Part shown: positions 40,481 to 48,404 of the stretch, piece after piece
Layout: each line of letters starts with the position of its first letter
Position numbering within the stretch: position 1 is the first letter of the stretch
Source of the DNA: Verrucomicrobiota bacterium
GTDB taxonomy: Bacteria; Verrucomicrobiota; Verrucomicrobiia; Verrucomicrobiales; V1-33
NCBI GenBank assembly: GCA_003402705.1
Contig: QQNF01000019.1
Location: 1 to 55,721 of the forward strand
Direction of reading: 5' to 3'
DNA: 55,721 nt
Program-made: the position numbers and the translations under genes
Notes under the pieces: generated by a model
What the model was told of the DNA's origin: nothing
Seen by the model: the letters and a program-made list of their open reading frames with translations, nothing else
Database searches by the model: none

Positions 40481-40609
40481 GGCGTTCCTACAGAACGCCG
40501 GGCTCGGGTGGTGGGGGACCCAGAGCGATGCTCTGGGCTGGTATACGGTGTCCCGTTGGGACACGGGGCGGGGGTGAATGGTGGCGGGGACGCAATCCCG
40601 TTGGGATTG
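40481..40609. repeat. array of four triloop-type hairpins
   Basis: In order: GGCGTTC-CTACA-GAACGCC (40481-40499), CCCAGAGC-GAT-GCTCTGGG (40519-40537), GTGTCCC-GTT-GGGACAC (40548-40564) and CAATCCC-GTT-GGGATTG (40593-40609). Their stems are unrelated in sequence but alike in length (7-8 bp); three have three-base loops and one has five. The last is identical to the hairpin at 1731. A 29-base module (40565-40593) shared with 39069 lies between the third and fourth. The 250 bases before the array, after the PIN gene, show no gene. Confidence 0.7.
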
Positions 40610-40691
40610 TGTGGGGCGGAGTTTAGGGGGCGGTGTTCAGGCGCTGGATGGGAAAGAGGTGAGTTGGTGTTTCGGATGGATGGATAGGAAC

Positions 40692-40904
40692 GATAGGGCG
40701 GATAGGGCGGATAGGGTAGAGGCTGGCAGGCGCACTTCGTTCGCAGAAAGAGCTGTGATTCTGACAGCAGTCCAGAGCCTTCGGCTGCTTGAACGGAGGG
40801 GGGAAGCCCGTACGGGGTTCTGTGTTATAATGTTGCTAACCGGGGGTGCCGCGAGTGGCTCGCGGTACCCCCGGCTAGTCACCGGTCGTCCCTACGGGAC
40901 GGTG
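40692..40904. repeat. composite intergenic repeat element, copy 2
   Basis: Order of parts: three tandem 9-mers (GATAGGGCG, GATAGGGCG, GATAGGGTA); GGCTGGCAGGCGCACTTCG; AGAGCTGTGATTCTGACAGC with CAGTCCAGAGCCTTCGGCTG; TACGGGGTTCTGTGTTAT (40811-40828); a 16-bp hairpin with TGG loop (40840-40874, one G-T pair); and the hairpin GTCCC-TAC-GGGAC (40888-40900). Colinear with copy 1 at 35247-35434. It ends 24 bases before the convergent LOG-family gene and has no T-run. Confidence 0.7.
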
Positions 40905-40927
40905 TTTGTTGGGGTTGGGCGGATTGG

Positions 40928-41731
40928 TTAGAGGCCGCGTTCGCCGAGGATGCGGATGCGTTTGGGGACTTTGGAGCGGTGGAGGCTGAAGGCCTTGATG
41001 GCTTTGTCGTTGAGGACGGCCATGGCTTCGTCGACGTCGTCGGTGACGGAGAGGAGGTCGAGGTCGTGGGGGCTGATCATGCCTTCGTCGCGCATTCTGT
41101 AGATGGCGTCGAGCATGGGTTGCCAGTAAGAGCGGCCGGCGAGGATGACTGGGAAGTTGCGGACTTTTCCGGTCTGGATGAGAGTGAGGGCTTCGTAGAG
41201 TTCGTCCATGGTGCCGAGGCCGCCGGGCATGACGATGAAGGCGTAGCTGTATTTGATGAGGAGGGTTTTGCGGGTGAAGAAGAATTCCATGTCGACGGAG
41301 AGGTCGACGTAGGGATTGATGGATTGTTCGAAGGGGAGGATGATATTGATGCCGACCGAGTGGCCGCCGGCTTCGCGGGCACCGCGGTTGGCGGCTTCCA
41401 TGAGGCCTGGGCCGCCGCCGGTGAGGACGGTGAAGCCGAGTTTGGCGGTGGCGTGGCCCATGCGGCGGGTGAGTTCGTAGTAGGGGTGGCCGTCTTTGAT
41501 GCGTGCGGAGCCGAAGATGGTGACGCAGGGGCCGACGAAGTGGAGCGTGCGGAAGCCGCGGAGGAAGTCTTGGGAGACGGCGAAGAGGGTTTTGAGTTCC
41601 TGCCAGCGGCCGCGGGGACCGGAGACGAAGCGGCGGTCGGGATTTTCGACGCGGTGGATTTCGTCTTCGCGGATATCGTCGTCGGAGACGGGAACTGGGG
41701 ATGGGGAGGAAGGCATGGGGGTATGGGACAA
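40928..41731 (-). CDS. LOG-family (TIGR00730) nucleotide phosphoribohydrolase
   Basis: 267 residues. The diagnostic motifs GGGPGLMEAANRGA (about 104-117) and PGGLGTMDELYEAL (about 173-186) define the LOG (Lonely guy) family. These cytoplasmic enzymes remove ribose 5-phosphate from cytokinin nucleotides or, more generally in bacteria, from AMP and other nucleoside monophosphates. Old annotation as lysine decarboxylase is not meaningful here. The protein carries about 45 extra N-terminal residues (RGRWQELKTLFAVSQDFLRG) before VTIFGSARI, as in the larger type II LOG proteins. Two in-frame ATGs are possible at the start. It ends next to the composite repeat element. Confidence 0.88.
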   Translation of the reverse strand: MSHTPMPSSPSPVPVSDDDIREDEIHRVENPDRRFVSGPRGRWQELKTLFAVSQDFLRGFRTLHFVGPCVTIFGSARIKDGHPYYELTRRMGHATAKLGFTVLTGGGPGLMEAANRGAREAGGHSVGINIILPFEQSINPYVDLSVDMEFFFTRKTLLIKYSYAFIVMPGGLGTMDELYEALTLIQTGKVRNFPVILAGRSYWQPMLDAIYRMRDEGMISPHDLDLLSVTDDVDEAMAVLNDKAIKAFSLHRSKVPKRIRILGERGL

Positions 41732-41839
41732 GCCAAATGGAAGGGCGTGCCGGGTGGTCCGGCAACAGTGAGTGTACCGGGATTACGCCTGCCGGGGAGG
41801 GGGCGGTTGCGGGGAGGGCAGCGGATGGGTTGCGGACTG

Positions 41840-42943
41840 TCAGGCGACGGAGACGACTGGGTCGCCGAGGACATCCATGCGTGGCTGGATGCCGAGGCCA
41901 GGGGCGGAGGAGGCCTGCATGAAGCCGTTGACGCGCTGGGGGGCTCCGGTGGCGGTGGAGACGGTGACGTAGCTGTTGAAGTCGGTGCTAGTGAAGCGGA
42001 AGGCTTCCGGGGTGCTGTGGGCGAGGTGGGCGATGGCTGCGGTGGCGATGTCGCCGCCCCATGAGTCTTCGAGGGTCATGGCGATGCCCATGGAGACGCA
42101 GAGGTCGCGGGCCTGACGGATTTTGGTGAGGCCGCCGAGCTTACTGATTTTGAGATTGACGACGTCCATGGCGAGGTCGGATTTGGCGCGGAGGAGGACG
42201 CCGAGGTCGTCGATGTTTTCGTCGAGGACGAATGGGTGAGGCGTCTGGCGACGGACGGCGAGGCATTCCTCGTAGGTTAGGCAGGGTTGTTCGATGTAGA
42301 CATCGACATCGCGGACGGCTTTGGCGATGCGGACGGCCTCGTGCTGAGTCCAGCCGGTGTTGGCGTCGGCGACGAGACGGTCGCCGGGCTGGAGTTTCGC
42401 GGCGACGGCGAAGATGCGAGCGATGTCGGTATCGGGGTCGCCGCCGACCTTGAGTTGGAAGCGGGAGTAGCCTTCGGCGCGATAGGAGGCGACCTTGGCG
42501 GCCATTTCGTCAGGGGATTCCTGGGAGATGGCGCGGTAGAGGCGGATGGATTCGCCGTAGCGGCCGCCGAGGAGTTCGCAGACGGGGAGGTTGGCGAACT
42601 GGCCGAGGATGTCCCAGCAAGCGATGTCGATGCCTGACTTAACGTAAGGGTGGCCCTTGAGGGCGGCGTCCATGAGGTGGTTGAGGCGGACGAGCTGGCG
42701 AGGGTCCTGGCCGATGAGGTGCGGGCCGAGTTCGCGGATGCCGGCGCGGACCCCGTCGGCGTAGGCGGGGAGGTAGAAGGGGCCGAGGGGGCAGACTTCA
42801 CCCCAGCCGGTGATGCCGGCGTCGGTATCGACTCTGACGATGGTGCTATCGAAGACGGTGACGGATTTACCGCCGCTCCATTTGTAGGTGACCTCGTGGA
42901 GAGGGAGTTCGACGCGGTAGGCGAGGATGCGGGTGATTTTCAT
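41840..42943 (-). CDS. enolase-superfamily (mandelate racemase/muconate lactonizing-type) enzyme
   Basis: 367 residues. Capping domain first ([20 protein letters not shown], then [14 protein letters not shown]). The barrel follows with the catalytic Lys in [13 protein letters not shown] (about 166), metal ligands in VADANTGW (about 194), YIEQPC (about 219) and LDENIDD (about 242), and the second base Lys in [17 protein letters not shown] (about 265). The pattern QLKVGG together with NLKISKLGG is close to cis-3-hydroxy-L-proline dehydratase and hydroxyproline-betaine epimerase-like members, so an imino- or amino-acid substrate is plausible, but the superfamily is too diverse to assign by eye. 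It lies 47 bases downstream of the Gfo/Idh/MocA gene on the same strand. Confidence 0.85.
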   Translation of the reverse strand: MKITRILAYRVELPLHEVTYKWSGGKSVTVFDSTIVRVDTDAGITGWGEVCPLGPFYLPAYADGVRAGIRELGPHLIGQDPRQLVRLNHLMDAALKGHPYVKSGIDIACWDILGQFANLPVCELLGGRYGESIRLYRAISQESPDEMAAKVASYRAEGYSRFQLKVGGDPDTDIARIFAVAAKLQPGDRLVADANTGWTQHEAVRIAKAVRDVDVYIEQPCLTYEECLAVRRQTPHPFVLDENIDDLGVLLRAKSDLAMDVVNLKISKLGGLTKIRQARDLCVSMGIAMTLEDSWGGDIATAAIAHLAHSTPEAFRFTSTDFNSYVTVSTATGAPQRVNGFMQASSAPGLGIQPRMDVLGDPVVSVA

Positions 42944-42990
42944 GGGATTGCGGGGCGGATACCGGGGGTGGGAGGAAAGTGCAATCCGGA

Positions 42991-44328
42991 TCAGACGGGG
43001 AGCTTCCATCCGTCCCGGTACAATTTGCGGACTACTCGGTCGGCGTCCGGGGTATCCGGGGAGCGCAGGGCGGCGGCGTCCCATGTAAGGCGTTTCTGGA
43101 ATTCGACGGCGAGCATTCCGGTGAGGAGGCTCTCGGTGAAAGGGGCGGAGTACCAGAAGCCGCTCATGGCGTCTTTGGGGTTGCCGGCGGTGGCGGCGCG
43201 GACCCATTCGATGCGGTGGCCGGGGGAACGGGCGAGGGATTTGGGAGGGACGGGGGTGGAGGCCTGGGCTTCGGAGGGGAGGAGACGGGGCGGGCTGGCG
43301 TGGCTGCCGCCGAAGAGGGCGGCTTTGGAGCCGGCGATGATGAGCCCGTTGTCGCCGAGATTGAGGGCAGGGTCGACGAAGGGGACATTGGCGGGGCGTT
43401 TGCCGCCGTCGTACCATTTCATGGTGATGGCGGGGCGATTGCCTTTGGCTGGGAAGTGCCATGTGACGATGGTCCATGCGGGGAACGAGTCGGCGTTAGG
43501 CGGACTGGTTTCGGCGTCGACCCAGTCGGGGGCACCGAGGTCGAGGGCGAAGTAGGCTGGGTCGGCGTTGTGGACGGCCATGTCGCCGAGGGCACCGCAG
43601 CCGAAGTCCTTGATGCCGCGCCACTGCATGGGGTGATAGGAAGGATGATAGGGACGGAGGGGGGCGGGGCCGAGCCAGAGGTCCCAGTCGAGGGAGGCGG
43701 GTACGGCGGGGGTGTCGGTGGGGCGGGGTTTGCCTTGCGAGCCCCACCAGCCGCCGGGACGATCGCTCCAGACGTGGATTTCTGTGGGGGTGCCGATGGT
43801 GCCGGCGTCGATGTATTCCTTCCAGCGGCGGAGACCGTCGCCGCCGTGGCCGTTGTTGCCCATCTGGGTGACGACCTTCATTTTCTCGGCGGTGGCGAAC
43901 ATGAGACGGGCCTCCTCGACTGTGTGGGCGAGGGGTTTTTCGACATAGACATGCTTGCCGAGGAGCATGGCGGTGAGGGCGATGGGAGCGTGGTGGTGGT
44001 CCGGGGTGGAGACGACGACGGCGTCGAAGTCCTTTTGGGAATCGAAGAGCTTGCGCCAGTCGCGGTGGGTGCGGGCTCCGGGGTATTCTTTGGCTGGGCC
44101 GGCGAGACGGGATTCGTCGACGTCGCAGAGGGCGACGACCTTGACCTCGGGGAATTTGCCGATTTCGCCGAGATTGCCGCCGCCCTGGCCGGAGACTCCG
44201 ATGTGAGCGGTGGCGAGTTGTTCGGAGGGCGGGGTCTGGCCGCTGCCGGCGATGAGGTGTCGCGGGAGGATGAGCGGGGCGGAGCCGGAGGTGATGATGG
44301 TGTGGAGGAGGCGGCGGCGGGAGAGCAT
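42991..44328 (-). CDS. Tat-exported Gfo/Idh/MocA oxidoreductase
   Basis: 445 residues. A twin-arginine signal ([20 protein letters not shown]) is followed by the NAD(P)-binding fold: [48 protein letters not shown] and the family's catalytic motif [16 protein letters not shown] (about 122-137). The C-terminal domain has WDLWLGPAP and [14 protein letters not shown], typical of the secreted subgroup abundant in Verrucomicrobiota and Bacteroidota, thought to act on sugars. Export with cofactor fits the Tat signal. Likely co-transcribed with the enolase-superfamily gene 47 bases downstream. Substrate unknown. The selenocysteine tRNA gene lies upstream on the opposite strand. Confidence 0.9.
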   Translation of the reverse strand: MLSRRRLLHTIITSGSAPLILPRHLIAGSGQTPPSEQLATAHIGVSGQGGGNLGEIGKFPEVKVVALCDVDESRLAGPAKEYPGARTHRDWRKLFDSQKDFDAVVVSTPDHHHAPIALTAMLLGKHVYVEKPLAHTVEEARLMFATAEKMKVVTQMGNNGHGGDGLRRWKEYIDAGTIGTPTEIHVWSDRPGGWWGSQGKPRPTDTPAVPASLDWDLWLGPAPLRPYHPSYHPMQWRGIKDFGCGALGDMAVHNADPAYFALDLGAPDWVDAETSPPNADSFPAWTIVTWHFPAKGNRPAITMKWYDGGKRPANVPFVDPALNLGDNGLIIAGSKAALFGGSHASPPRLLPSEAQASTPVPPKSLARSPGHRIEWVRAATAGNPKDAMSGFWYSAPFTESLLTGMLAVEFQKRLTWDAAALRSPDTPDADRVVRKLYRDGWKLPV

Positions 44329-44435
44329 GGTGGGGAGGATGGAGGGAGTGGGGCGGAGAGTCCAGACCGCAGGTCCGGGGAGGGAAATCCGGATTGCGGG
44401 AGGGAGGAATGGGGTGAGGATGCGGGGGAAGCGAG

Positions 44436-44529
44436 GGAGAGTGACGCGTGCCTGGTGGCTGCTGCGGTCTTCAAAACCGTTAGGGGCGAGTGATCCTTGC
44501 CTTGGTCAGTTCGATTCTGGCCCTCTCCG
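44436..44529 (+). tRNA. selC: tRNA-Sec (selenocysteine, anticodon TCA)
   Basis: A 94-base tRNA-like sequence. The anticodon stem-loop is GCGGT-CTTCAAA-ACCGT, with loop CTTCAAA and anticodon TCA as in known tRNA-Sec. The long extra arm GGCGAG-TGATC-CTTGCC pairs over 6 bp. The T-arm is GTCAG-TTCGATT-CTGGC. The acceptor GGAGAGTG pairs with CCCTCTCC except for one T/C mismatch at the seventh position, with discriminator G and no encoded CCA. The D-arm (GCC-TGGT-GGC with outer GC/GC) is less regular. It reads UGA as selenocysteine with SelA, SelB and SelD, none of which lie in this window. Confidence 0.82.
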
Positions 44530-44558
44530 CTTTCTGATTTGATGTCAGGAGGATGTGG

Positions 44559-45428
44559 TCAGGAGATGAGACTGCGGAGGAGGAGGATGATTTCGCGGAT
44601 GGCTTCGGAGCAGGAGCGAGCGGCCTGGAGCCATGCGGATCCGAAGGCGGCTGGGTTGAGGTTTGGGGAGGCGAGGATGAGCATGCCTGAGAGGACGAGG
44701 AGGTTGATGAAGACGATGAGGCAGAGGGAGAAGAAAACCCCGTTGATGCGGAGGTCAGGCTGATCTTTGCCGATCATCCAGATGGTGAAGGAGATGTGGA
44801 AGCTCCAGGTGAGGCCGGTGATGAAGTAGAAGCCGTGCCATGGTCGGAGCATGCCGCCCCATGGGAGGAGGATGGCGCGGTTGAGGTCGAGGAAGAGGCC
44901 AGCGACGAGGAAGAGGAGGACGGCGAGGAGGGAGTAGAGGGGGACGAAGTAAGGGGAGAGGGCGATGAGGAGATTGTTTTTGGTGGTGACGACGTGGCCG
45001 CCTTGGGCGGTGACGTGGAATTCGCGGATGCCGCCGAGGCAGAGGATGGTAGTTAGGGCGTGGGTCATTTCGTGGCCCCAGACGTAGAGGGTGACTGGGC
45101 GCGACTGGAAGAGGAACCAGATCATCCACATGAGGAAGCCCATGCTGAAGAACCAGAAGGGGGCGCTGCGCCAGAGACCGCCTTCGAGGCCGTCATTGAG
45201 GCAGAGGCAGAGTGTGAGGAGGGTGACGAAGCAGAGCGGGACCATGAAGAGCCATGCGATCCACTGGTAGAGAGCGGTGACTGGGATGAAGAGCGGGGCG
45301 GGGGCGTTTTCGCCGAGGAGACGGCTAGCGAGTTTGGCTTCGCGGTCGCGGGCGCGGAGGCGGCGGTTTCGGGGTTTCGGGTCGGGGGAATCGCTGGGCG
45401 GGCTGTGGCGGCGGCGGGCGACGGGCAT
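44559..45428 (-). CDS. integral membrane protein with HExxH zinc-metalloprotease motif
   Basis: 289 residues beginning MPVARRRHSPP with a basic, disordered first 40 residues. About five or six membrane helices follow (YQWIAWLFMVPLCFVTLLTL, APFWFFSMGFLMWMIWFLF, LYSLLAVLLFLVAGLFLDL, FYFITGLTWSFHISFTIWMI, VFFSLCLIVFINLLVLSGML). The motif YVWGHEMTHALTTILCLGG places HEMTH next to a membrane segment, as in M50-like or other membrane metallopeptidases. A second ligand motif (NPDG-type) is not obvious, so site-2-protease identity is uncertain. The start is chosen at the ATG after which charged-helix sequence appears; upstream codons are Pro/Ser-rich noise. Function unknown; it faces the tRNA-Sec gene. 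Confidence 0.65.
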   Translation of the reverse strand: MPVARRRHSPPSDSPDPKPRNRRLRARDREAKLASRLLGENAPAPLFIPVTALYQWIAWLFMVPLCFVTLLTLCLCLNDGLEGGLWRSAPFWFFSMGFLMWMIWFLFQSRPVTLYVWGHEMTHALTTILCLGGIREFHVTAQGGHVVTTKNNLLIALSPYFVPLYSLLAVLLFLVAGLFLDLNRAILLPWGGMLRPWHGFYFITGLTWSFHISFTIWMIGKDQPDLRINGVFFSLCLIVFINLLVLSGMLILASPNLNPAAFGSAWLQAARSCSEAIREIILLLRSLIS

Positions 45429-45529
45429 GGCTGGGAGGATAGAGGATGGAGGGTGGAGGGTGGGCTGGGATGGGGCGGGGGTCAATGCGGAGGTGGGGGA
45501 GGGAAGTGGGAAGTGGGAAGTGTGAAGTG

Positions 45530-45566
45530 TGAATGGCGTGTTGGGAGAGGGAGGGGCAGGGGAATG
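45530..45566. repeat. left direct repeat flanking the low-GC islet
   Basis: A 37-base sequence starting TGAATGGCGTGTTGGGAGAG and ending GGCAGGGGAATG. It matches 47291-47327 at 35 of 37 positions in the same orientation. It is preceded by a short GGGAAGT tandem array (45501-45523). The pair brackets three lower-GC genes, suggesting insertion, duplication or recombination between the copies. Confidence 0.65.
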
Positions 45567-45615
45567 CGGGGGAGGAGGAGAGGGAGAGCGAGGCAGCGGA
45601 CGATGGCGGGCGGGA

Positions 45616-45644
45616 TTGACATTGCCGGAGAGGAATGATACGAT
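45616..45644 (+). promoter_or_regulatory. strong sigma-70-type promoter-like sequence
   Basis: TTGACA, an exact 17-base spacer, then TACGAT. The -35 is perfect and the -10 differs from TATAAT at positions 3 and 4. It reads toward the islet genes. Transcription would start near 45651, about 250 bases before the exported-protein gene. It is the best promoter match I found in the window. Confidence 0.6.
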
Positions 45645-45665
45645 GGGCGGGTTCTGGTGTTCGGC

Positions 45666-45902
45666 ATGATCGCGAAGCTCAACAACGATGGCGCGTTCCA
45701 CACATGGAAGTGGTCGGGGGTGGAGCGTCCGGACGTGGGGAGCAGCGCGAATGTCCGGAACGAGCGGGGGCATGCCGGGGGATTTGGGGGGGTCGGGGCG
45801 TGGGGCCGAAGTGCGCCGGTCGAGAAACAGCTGCCTGGACTTCCCGCGAGTTGTCCGTGGGTGGATCTCCTTGGTCTTCCATCTATCAAAGCAAAAACAT
45901 GA
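45666..45902 (+). CDS. doubtful leader-type ORF
   Basis: 78 codons beginning MIAKLNNDGAFHTWKWSGVE, starting shortly after the promoter-like site. It ends with its stop overlapping the next ATG (ATGA), which would allow translational coupling. Gly/Arg-rich in the middle; no family recognised. The overlap is the only argument for reality. Confidence 0.25.
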   Translation: MIAKLNNDGAFHTWKWSGVERPDVGSSANVRNERGHAGGFGGVGAWGRSAPVEKQLPGLPASCPWVDLLGLPSIKAKT

Positions 45903-46471
45903 ATCGGAAAACGAAACGGAAATGGATTATACTGGTGGTGCTTTTGGCGATGTCGGAACTCATCTGGGCCGCGCCGGATTTTTCGCGATCAGTTTTTGTC
46001 AGTCAAGTCTCTTTGAGGATTTCGGACGTGACAGTGCTTTCGCCGGAAAAGTACGAAGGGGCGGCCGACGCTGTGGGTGAGGCCCCGGCGGCGCGCTATG
46101 CATCTATTGAACCCTCTTCTATCATTAGGCTCGCAGAAGCCTTCATGTACGTGAAATCCAAGGATGGAGGGCTCTCGGAAAAGGTCGTGGCAGGCTGCGA
46201 GAGATGGATTGCGAAGGCGCGTTGGGAAAAGCCAAAAGAGGACGTCATCGGCTTCGCTCCGGAGGGCGTGATGGTTGTGCATGACACGAAAAGCGAATCG
46301 CTCGCCTGGGTGCTTCACCTGTGGGAGGGCAGGGCTGTGATGCTTGCGGGACGGTCCTGTGGTGGTGAATTCTATCAGGTGTGGCCTAACTCGAAGGAGG
46401 CGCAGGTTGATGACCCTGCTTTGGTGAAGGCGCTTTGGGCGGCGTACAGCGATTCATTGAAGAAAAGATGA
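45899..46471 (+). CDS. exported hypothetical protein of the low-GC islet
   Basis: 190 residues with a signal peptide (MNRKTKRKWIILVVLLAMSE, then LIWA before APDF). The mature part includes SVFVSQVSLRISDVTVLSPE, GLSEKVVAGCERWIAKARWE and EGRAVMLAGRSCGGEFYQVW. No catalytic motif or known domain seen. Lower GC and more even codon use than the native genes. It is first of three small genes between the direct repeats, all on the plus strand behind the promoter-like site. Function unknown. Confidence 0.65.
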   Translation: MNRKTKRKWIILVVLLAMSELIWAAPDFSRSVFVSQVSLRISDVTVLSPEKYEGAADAVGEAPAARYASIEPSSIIRLAEAFMYVKSKDGGLSEKVVAGCERWIAKARWEKPKEDVIGFAPEGVMVVHDTKSESLAWVLHLWEGRAVMLAGRSCGGEFYQVWPNSKEAQVDDPALVKALWAAYSDSLKKR

Positions 46472-46547
46472 AATTGCTGGTGCGAGCCGCCGCCTGTATT
46501 TTCGGATGCATTGTATACTATTCGAGGAAGAATTCAGAATCACGAAG

Positions 46548-46883
46548 ATGACATCCAAGCCTATGCGAATAATGAGTGAGCGAAACAGAAAAATACTCTT
46601 GATATCAGTCGTCTTAATCCCGTGGATTTTGGCTTTCTTTGATTCTGGACTCGCCTTTCTGCTGCGAATCATGGTCGACTTTTTCAGGCCATCGAAAATC
46701 AGTCGGTGGCTATTCGCGATTCTGCTTCTGGTATCTGCGGGGATTTATTATGGCTATTCAAATTCATGGTTTACAATTTCATTTTTCTCGGTGCTTTTCA
46801 TTCATTGGATGTACCTAGATCTAAAGCTGATGGCGAGATTGATGTGGAAGACACGGGATTCGACGATGGCGGCTCCGGAATGA
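46548..46883 (+). CDS. small hypothetical membrane protein of the low-GC islet
   Basis: 111 residues beginning MTSKPMRIMSERNRK, with a cytoplasmic basic start, then membrane segments ILLISVVLIPWILAFFDSGL, ISRWLFAILLLVSAGIYYGY and WFTISFFSVLFIHWMYLDL. The ATG is preceded by CGAAG. It is AT-richer than almost anything else in the window. No family recognised; it could be an immunity-type or integral accessory protein, but nothing in the sequence shows this. Confidence 0.55.
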   Translation: MTSKPMRIMSERNRKILLISVVLIPWILAFFDSGLAFLLRIMVDFFRPSKISRWLFAILLLVSAGIYYGYSNSWFTISFFSVLFIHWMYLDLKLMARLMWKTRDSTMAAPE

Positions 46884-46971
46884 ACCTCGTCCCTGTGAGT
46901 GAACTGGCCGGGACGCGCATCAATTGCGGTGTGATCTTGGAGCGCAGACAGATCAGGTTTCCAATGAGAAT

Positions 46972-47181
46972 ATGAAAGTGTATTTACTGACGCACGAGTA
47001 TGAAGACGAATTTGGCGAGAAGATTAAGTTTATCGGAATATTTTCCACTGTTGAGATGGCTGAAAATGTGATCATGAGTTTGAAGCCCAAGCCCGGCTTT
47101 TGCGACCATCCTGAAGGATTTGAAATTTCAGAACAAACCCTGGACCTTGTGGGTTGGCAGGAGGGGTTCGATAAGTGGTGA
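46972..47181 (+). CDS. small DUF7336-like protein
   Basis: 69 residues: MKVYLLTHEYEDEFGEKIKF, then IGIFSTVEMAENVIMSLKPK, PGFCDHPEGFEISEQTLD and WQEGFDKW. The order of MKVYLL-H-Y strand, K-IGI-S helix, L-PGF-D-PEGF and a terminal WxEGF matches the small DUF7336-type family, often found in accessory regions and of unknown function. It is cytoplasmic and lies last in the islet, 110 bases before the right direct repeat. The ATG at 46972 fits the family start. Confidence 0.65.
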   Translation: MKVYLLTHEYEDEFGEKIKFIGIFSTVEMAENVIMSLKPKPGFCDHPEGFEISEQTLDLVGWQEGFDKW

Positions 47182-47290
47182 ATTGGGCGGATTGTTGTGG
47201 GTTTGGGGGCGGCGATCCGGTGGTGTCGGGTTGCTCAACGACCGGTTACAAGCTGGCACCTCTGCCGGGGTGCGATTTCATGGGGTGTGG

Positions 47291-47327
47291 TGAATGGCGT
47301 GTTCGGAGAGGGAGAGGCAGGGGAATG
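47291..47327. repeat. right direct repeat flanking the low-GC islet
   Basis: Same-orientation partner of 45530-45566, with two mismatches. It is followed by a partial tandem duplication (GCGGCAGGGGAATG). The rest of the 47182-47592 interval is G-rich, with no gene and with the poly-G tract. Confidence 0.65.
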
Positions 47328-47439
47328 AGCGGCAGGGGAATGCGCGGGAGGAGAGGGGGTGGATCGGAGGGGTTGGCTTGTGGGGGTGGGCGGGGGCGGT
47401 GTTCTGGTGGGGGGGAGGGGTGGATTTTTGTGGTCGATG

Positions 47440-47552
<113 letters not shown>

Positions 47553-47592
47553 TGGATTTTTGTGTGTTGCGCGGGCGGGGTGGGCGTGAGAG

Positions 47593-48348
47593 ATGGGCGT
47601 CATGTTCAAGCTTACAGACAAAGTTGCGGTGGTTACCGGGGCGGGCCGGGGGATTGGTCAGGCGATTGCGCGGACGTATGCGGAGGCTGGGGCGCGGGTG
47701 GCGGTGGTGAGTCGGACGGAGGTGAATGCGGTGCGGGCGGCGGAGGAGATCAACGCGTTGATTCCGGGGGCGGCGAAGCCGTATGCGGTGGATGTGGCGG
47801 ATGGGGAGGCGGTGATGGCGGTGGGGAAGCGGGTGCTGGAGGATTTCGGGACGGTGGATATTCTGGTGAACAATGCGGGGCTGACGCGCGATGGGTTGCT
47901 GCTGCGGATGAGCAGTGAGGATTGGGATGCGGTGATTGACACGAATCTGAAGGGGGCGTTTCACATGGTGAAGGCGTTTCAGCGGGTGATGCTGAAGGTG
48001 AAGGGGGCGCGGATCATCAACGTGGCGAGTGTGATCGGGCTGATGGGGAATGCGGGTCAGGCGAACTATGCGGCGAGCAAGGCTGGGTTGATCGGGTTCA
48101 CGAAGAGTCTGGCGCGGGAGTTTGCGGGTCGTGGGGTGACGGCGAATGCGATCGCGCCTGGGTTTATCAGCACGGACATGACTGGGGCGTTGTCTGAGGA
48201 GATCCGGAACGGGATCCTTGGGAAGATTCCGCTGGGGACGTTTGGGGAGGTGGGGGACATAGCTGCGGCGGCGTTGTATCTGGCGAGTGCGGAGGCTCGG
48301 TATGTGACTGGGCAGGTGCTGGTGGTGGATGGCGGGATGGTGATGTGA
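47593..48348 (+). CDS. fabG: 3-oxoacyl-[acyl-carrier-protein] reductase
   Basis: 251 residues, a classical short-chain dehydrogenase. The NADP loop is [16 protein letters not shown] (about 11-26); NNAG in [19 protein letters not shown]; catalytic Ser in [15 protein letters not shown] and Tyr/Lys in [10 protein letters not shown]-terminus [15 protein letters not shown]. This matches FabG, which reduces beta-ketoacyl-ACP with NADPH in fatty acid elongation. Other SDRs cannot be fully excluded, but the [10 protein letters not shown] and C-terminal signatures are FabG-like. Two candidate ATGs lie three codons apart. It begins a plus-strand run with pdxJ, a TIM-barrel gene and gtrA-like gene. The poly-G tract lies just upstream. 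Confidence 0.9.
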   Translation: MGVMFKLTDKVAVVTGAGRGIGQAIARTYAEAGARVAVVSRTEVNAVRAAEEINALIPGAAKPYAVDVADGEAVMAVGKRVLEDFGTVDILVNNAGLTRDGLLLRMSSEDWDAVIDTNLKGAFHMVKAFQRVMLKVKGARIINVASVIGLMGNAGQANYAASKAGLIGFTKSLAREFAGRGVTANAIAPGFISTDMTGALSEEIRNGILGKIPLGTFGEVGDIAAAALYLASAEARYVTGQVLVVDGGMVM

Positions 48349-48404
48349 GCCGGGAAAAAACCGATTGTTGCGCTGGGAGTGCTGCGGCTTGTTCGGGGAA
48401 GATG

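Noticed and set aside
40692..40718. CRISPR-like short tandem repeats
   Set aside because: The 9-mers are contiguous with no spacers and there are no cas genes; a minisatellite fits better.
42979..44493. 504-codon open frame on the plus strand across the Gfo/Idh/MocA gene
   Set aside because: Gly/Val/Ala/Glu-rich antisense shadow produced by the C-rich third positions of the minus-strand gene. No motif, and the opposite frame has a Tat signal and EKP motif.
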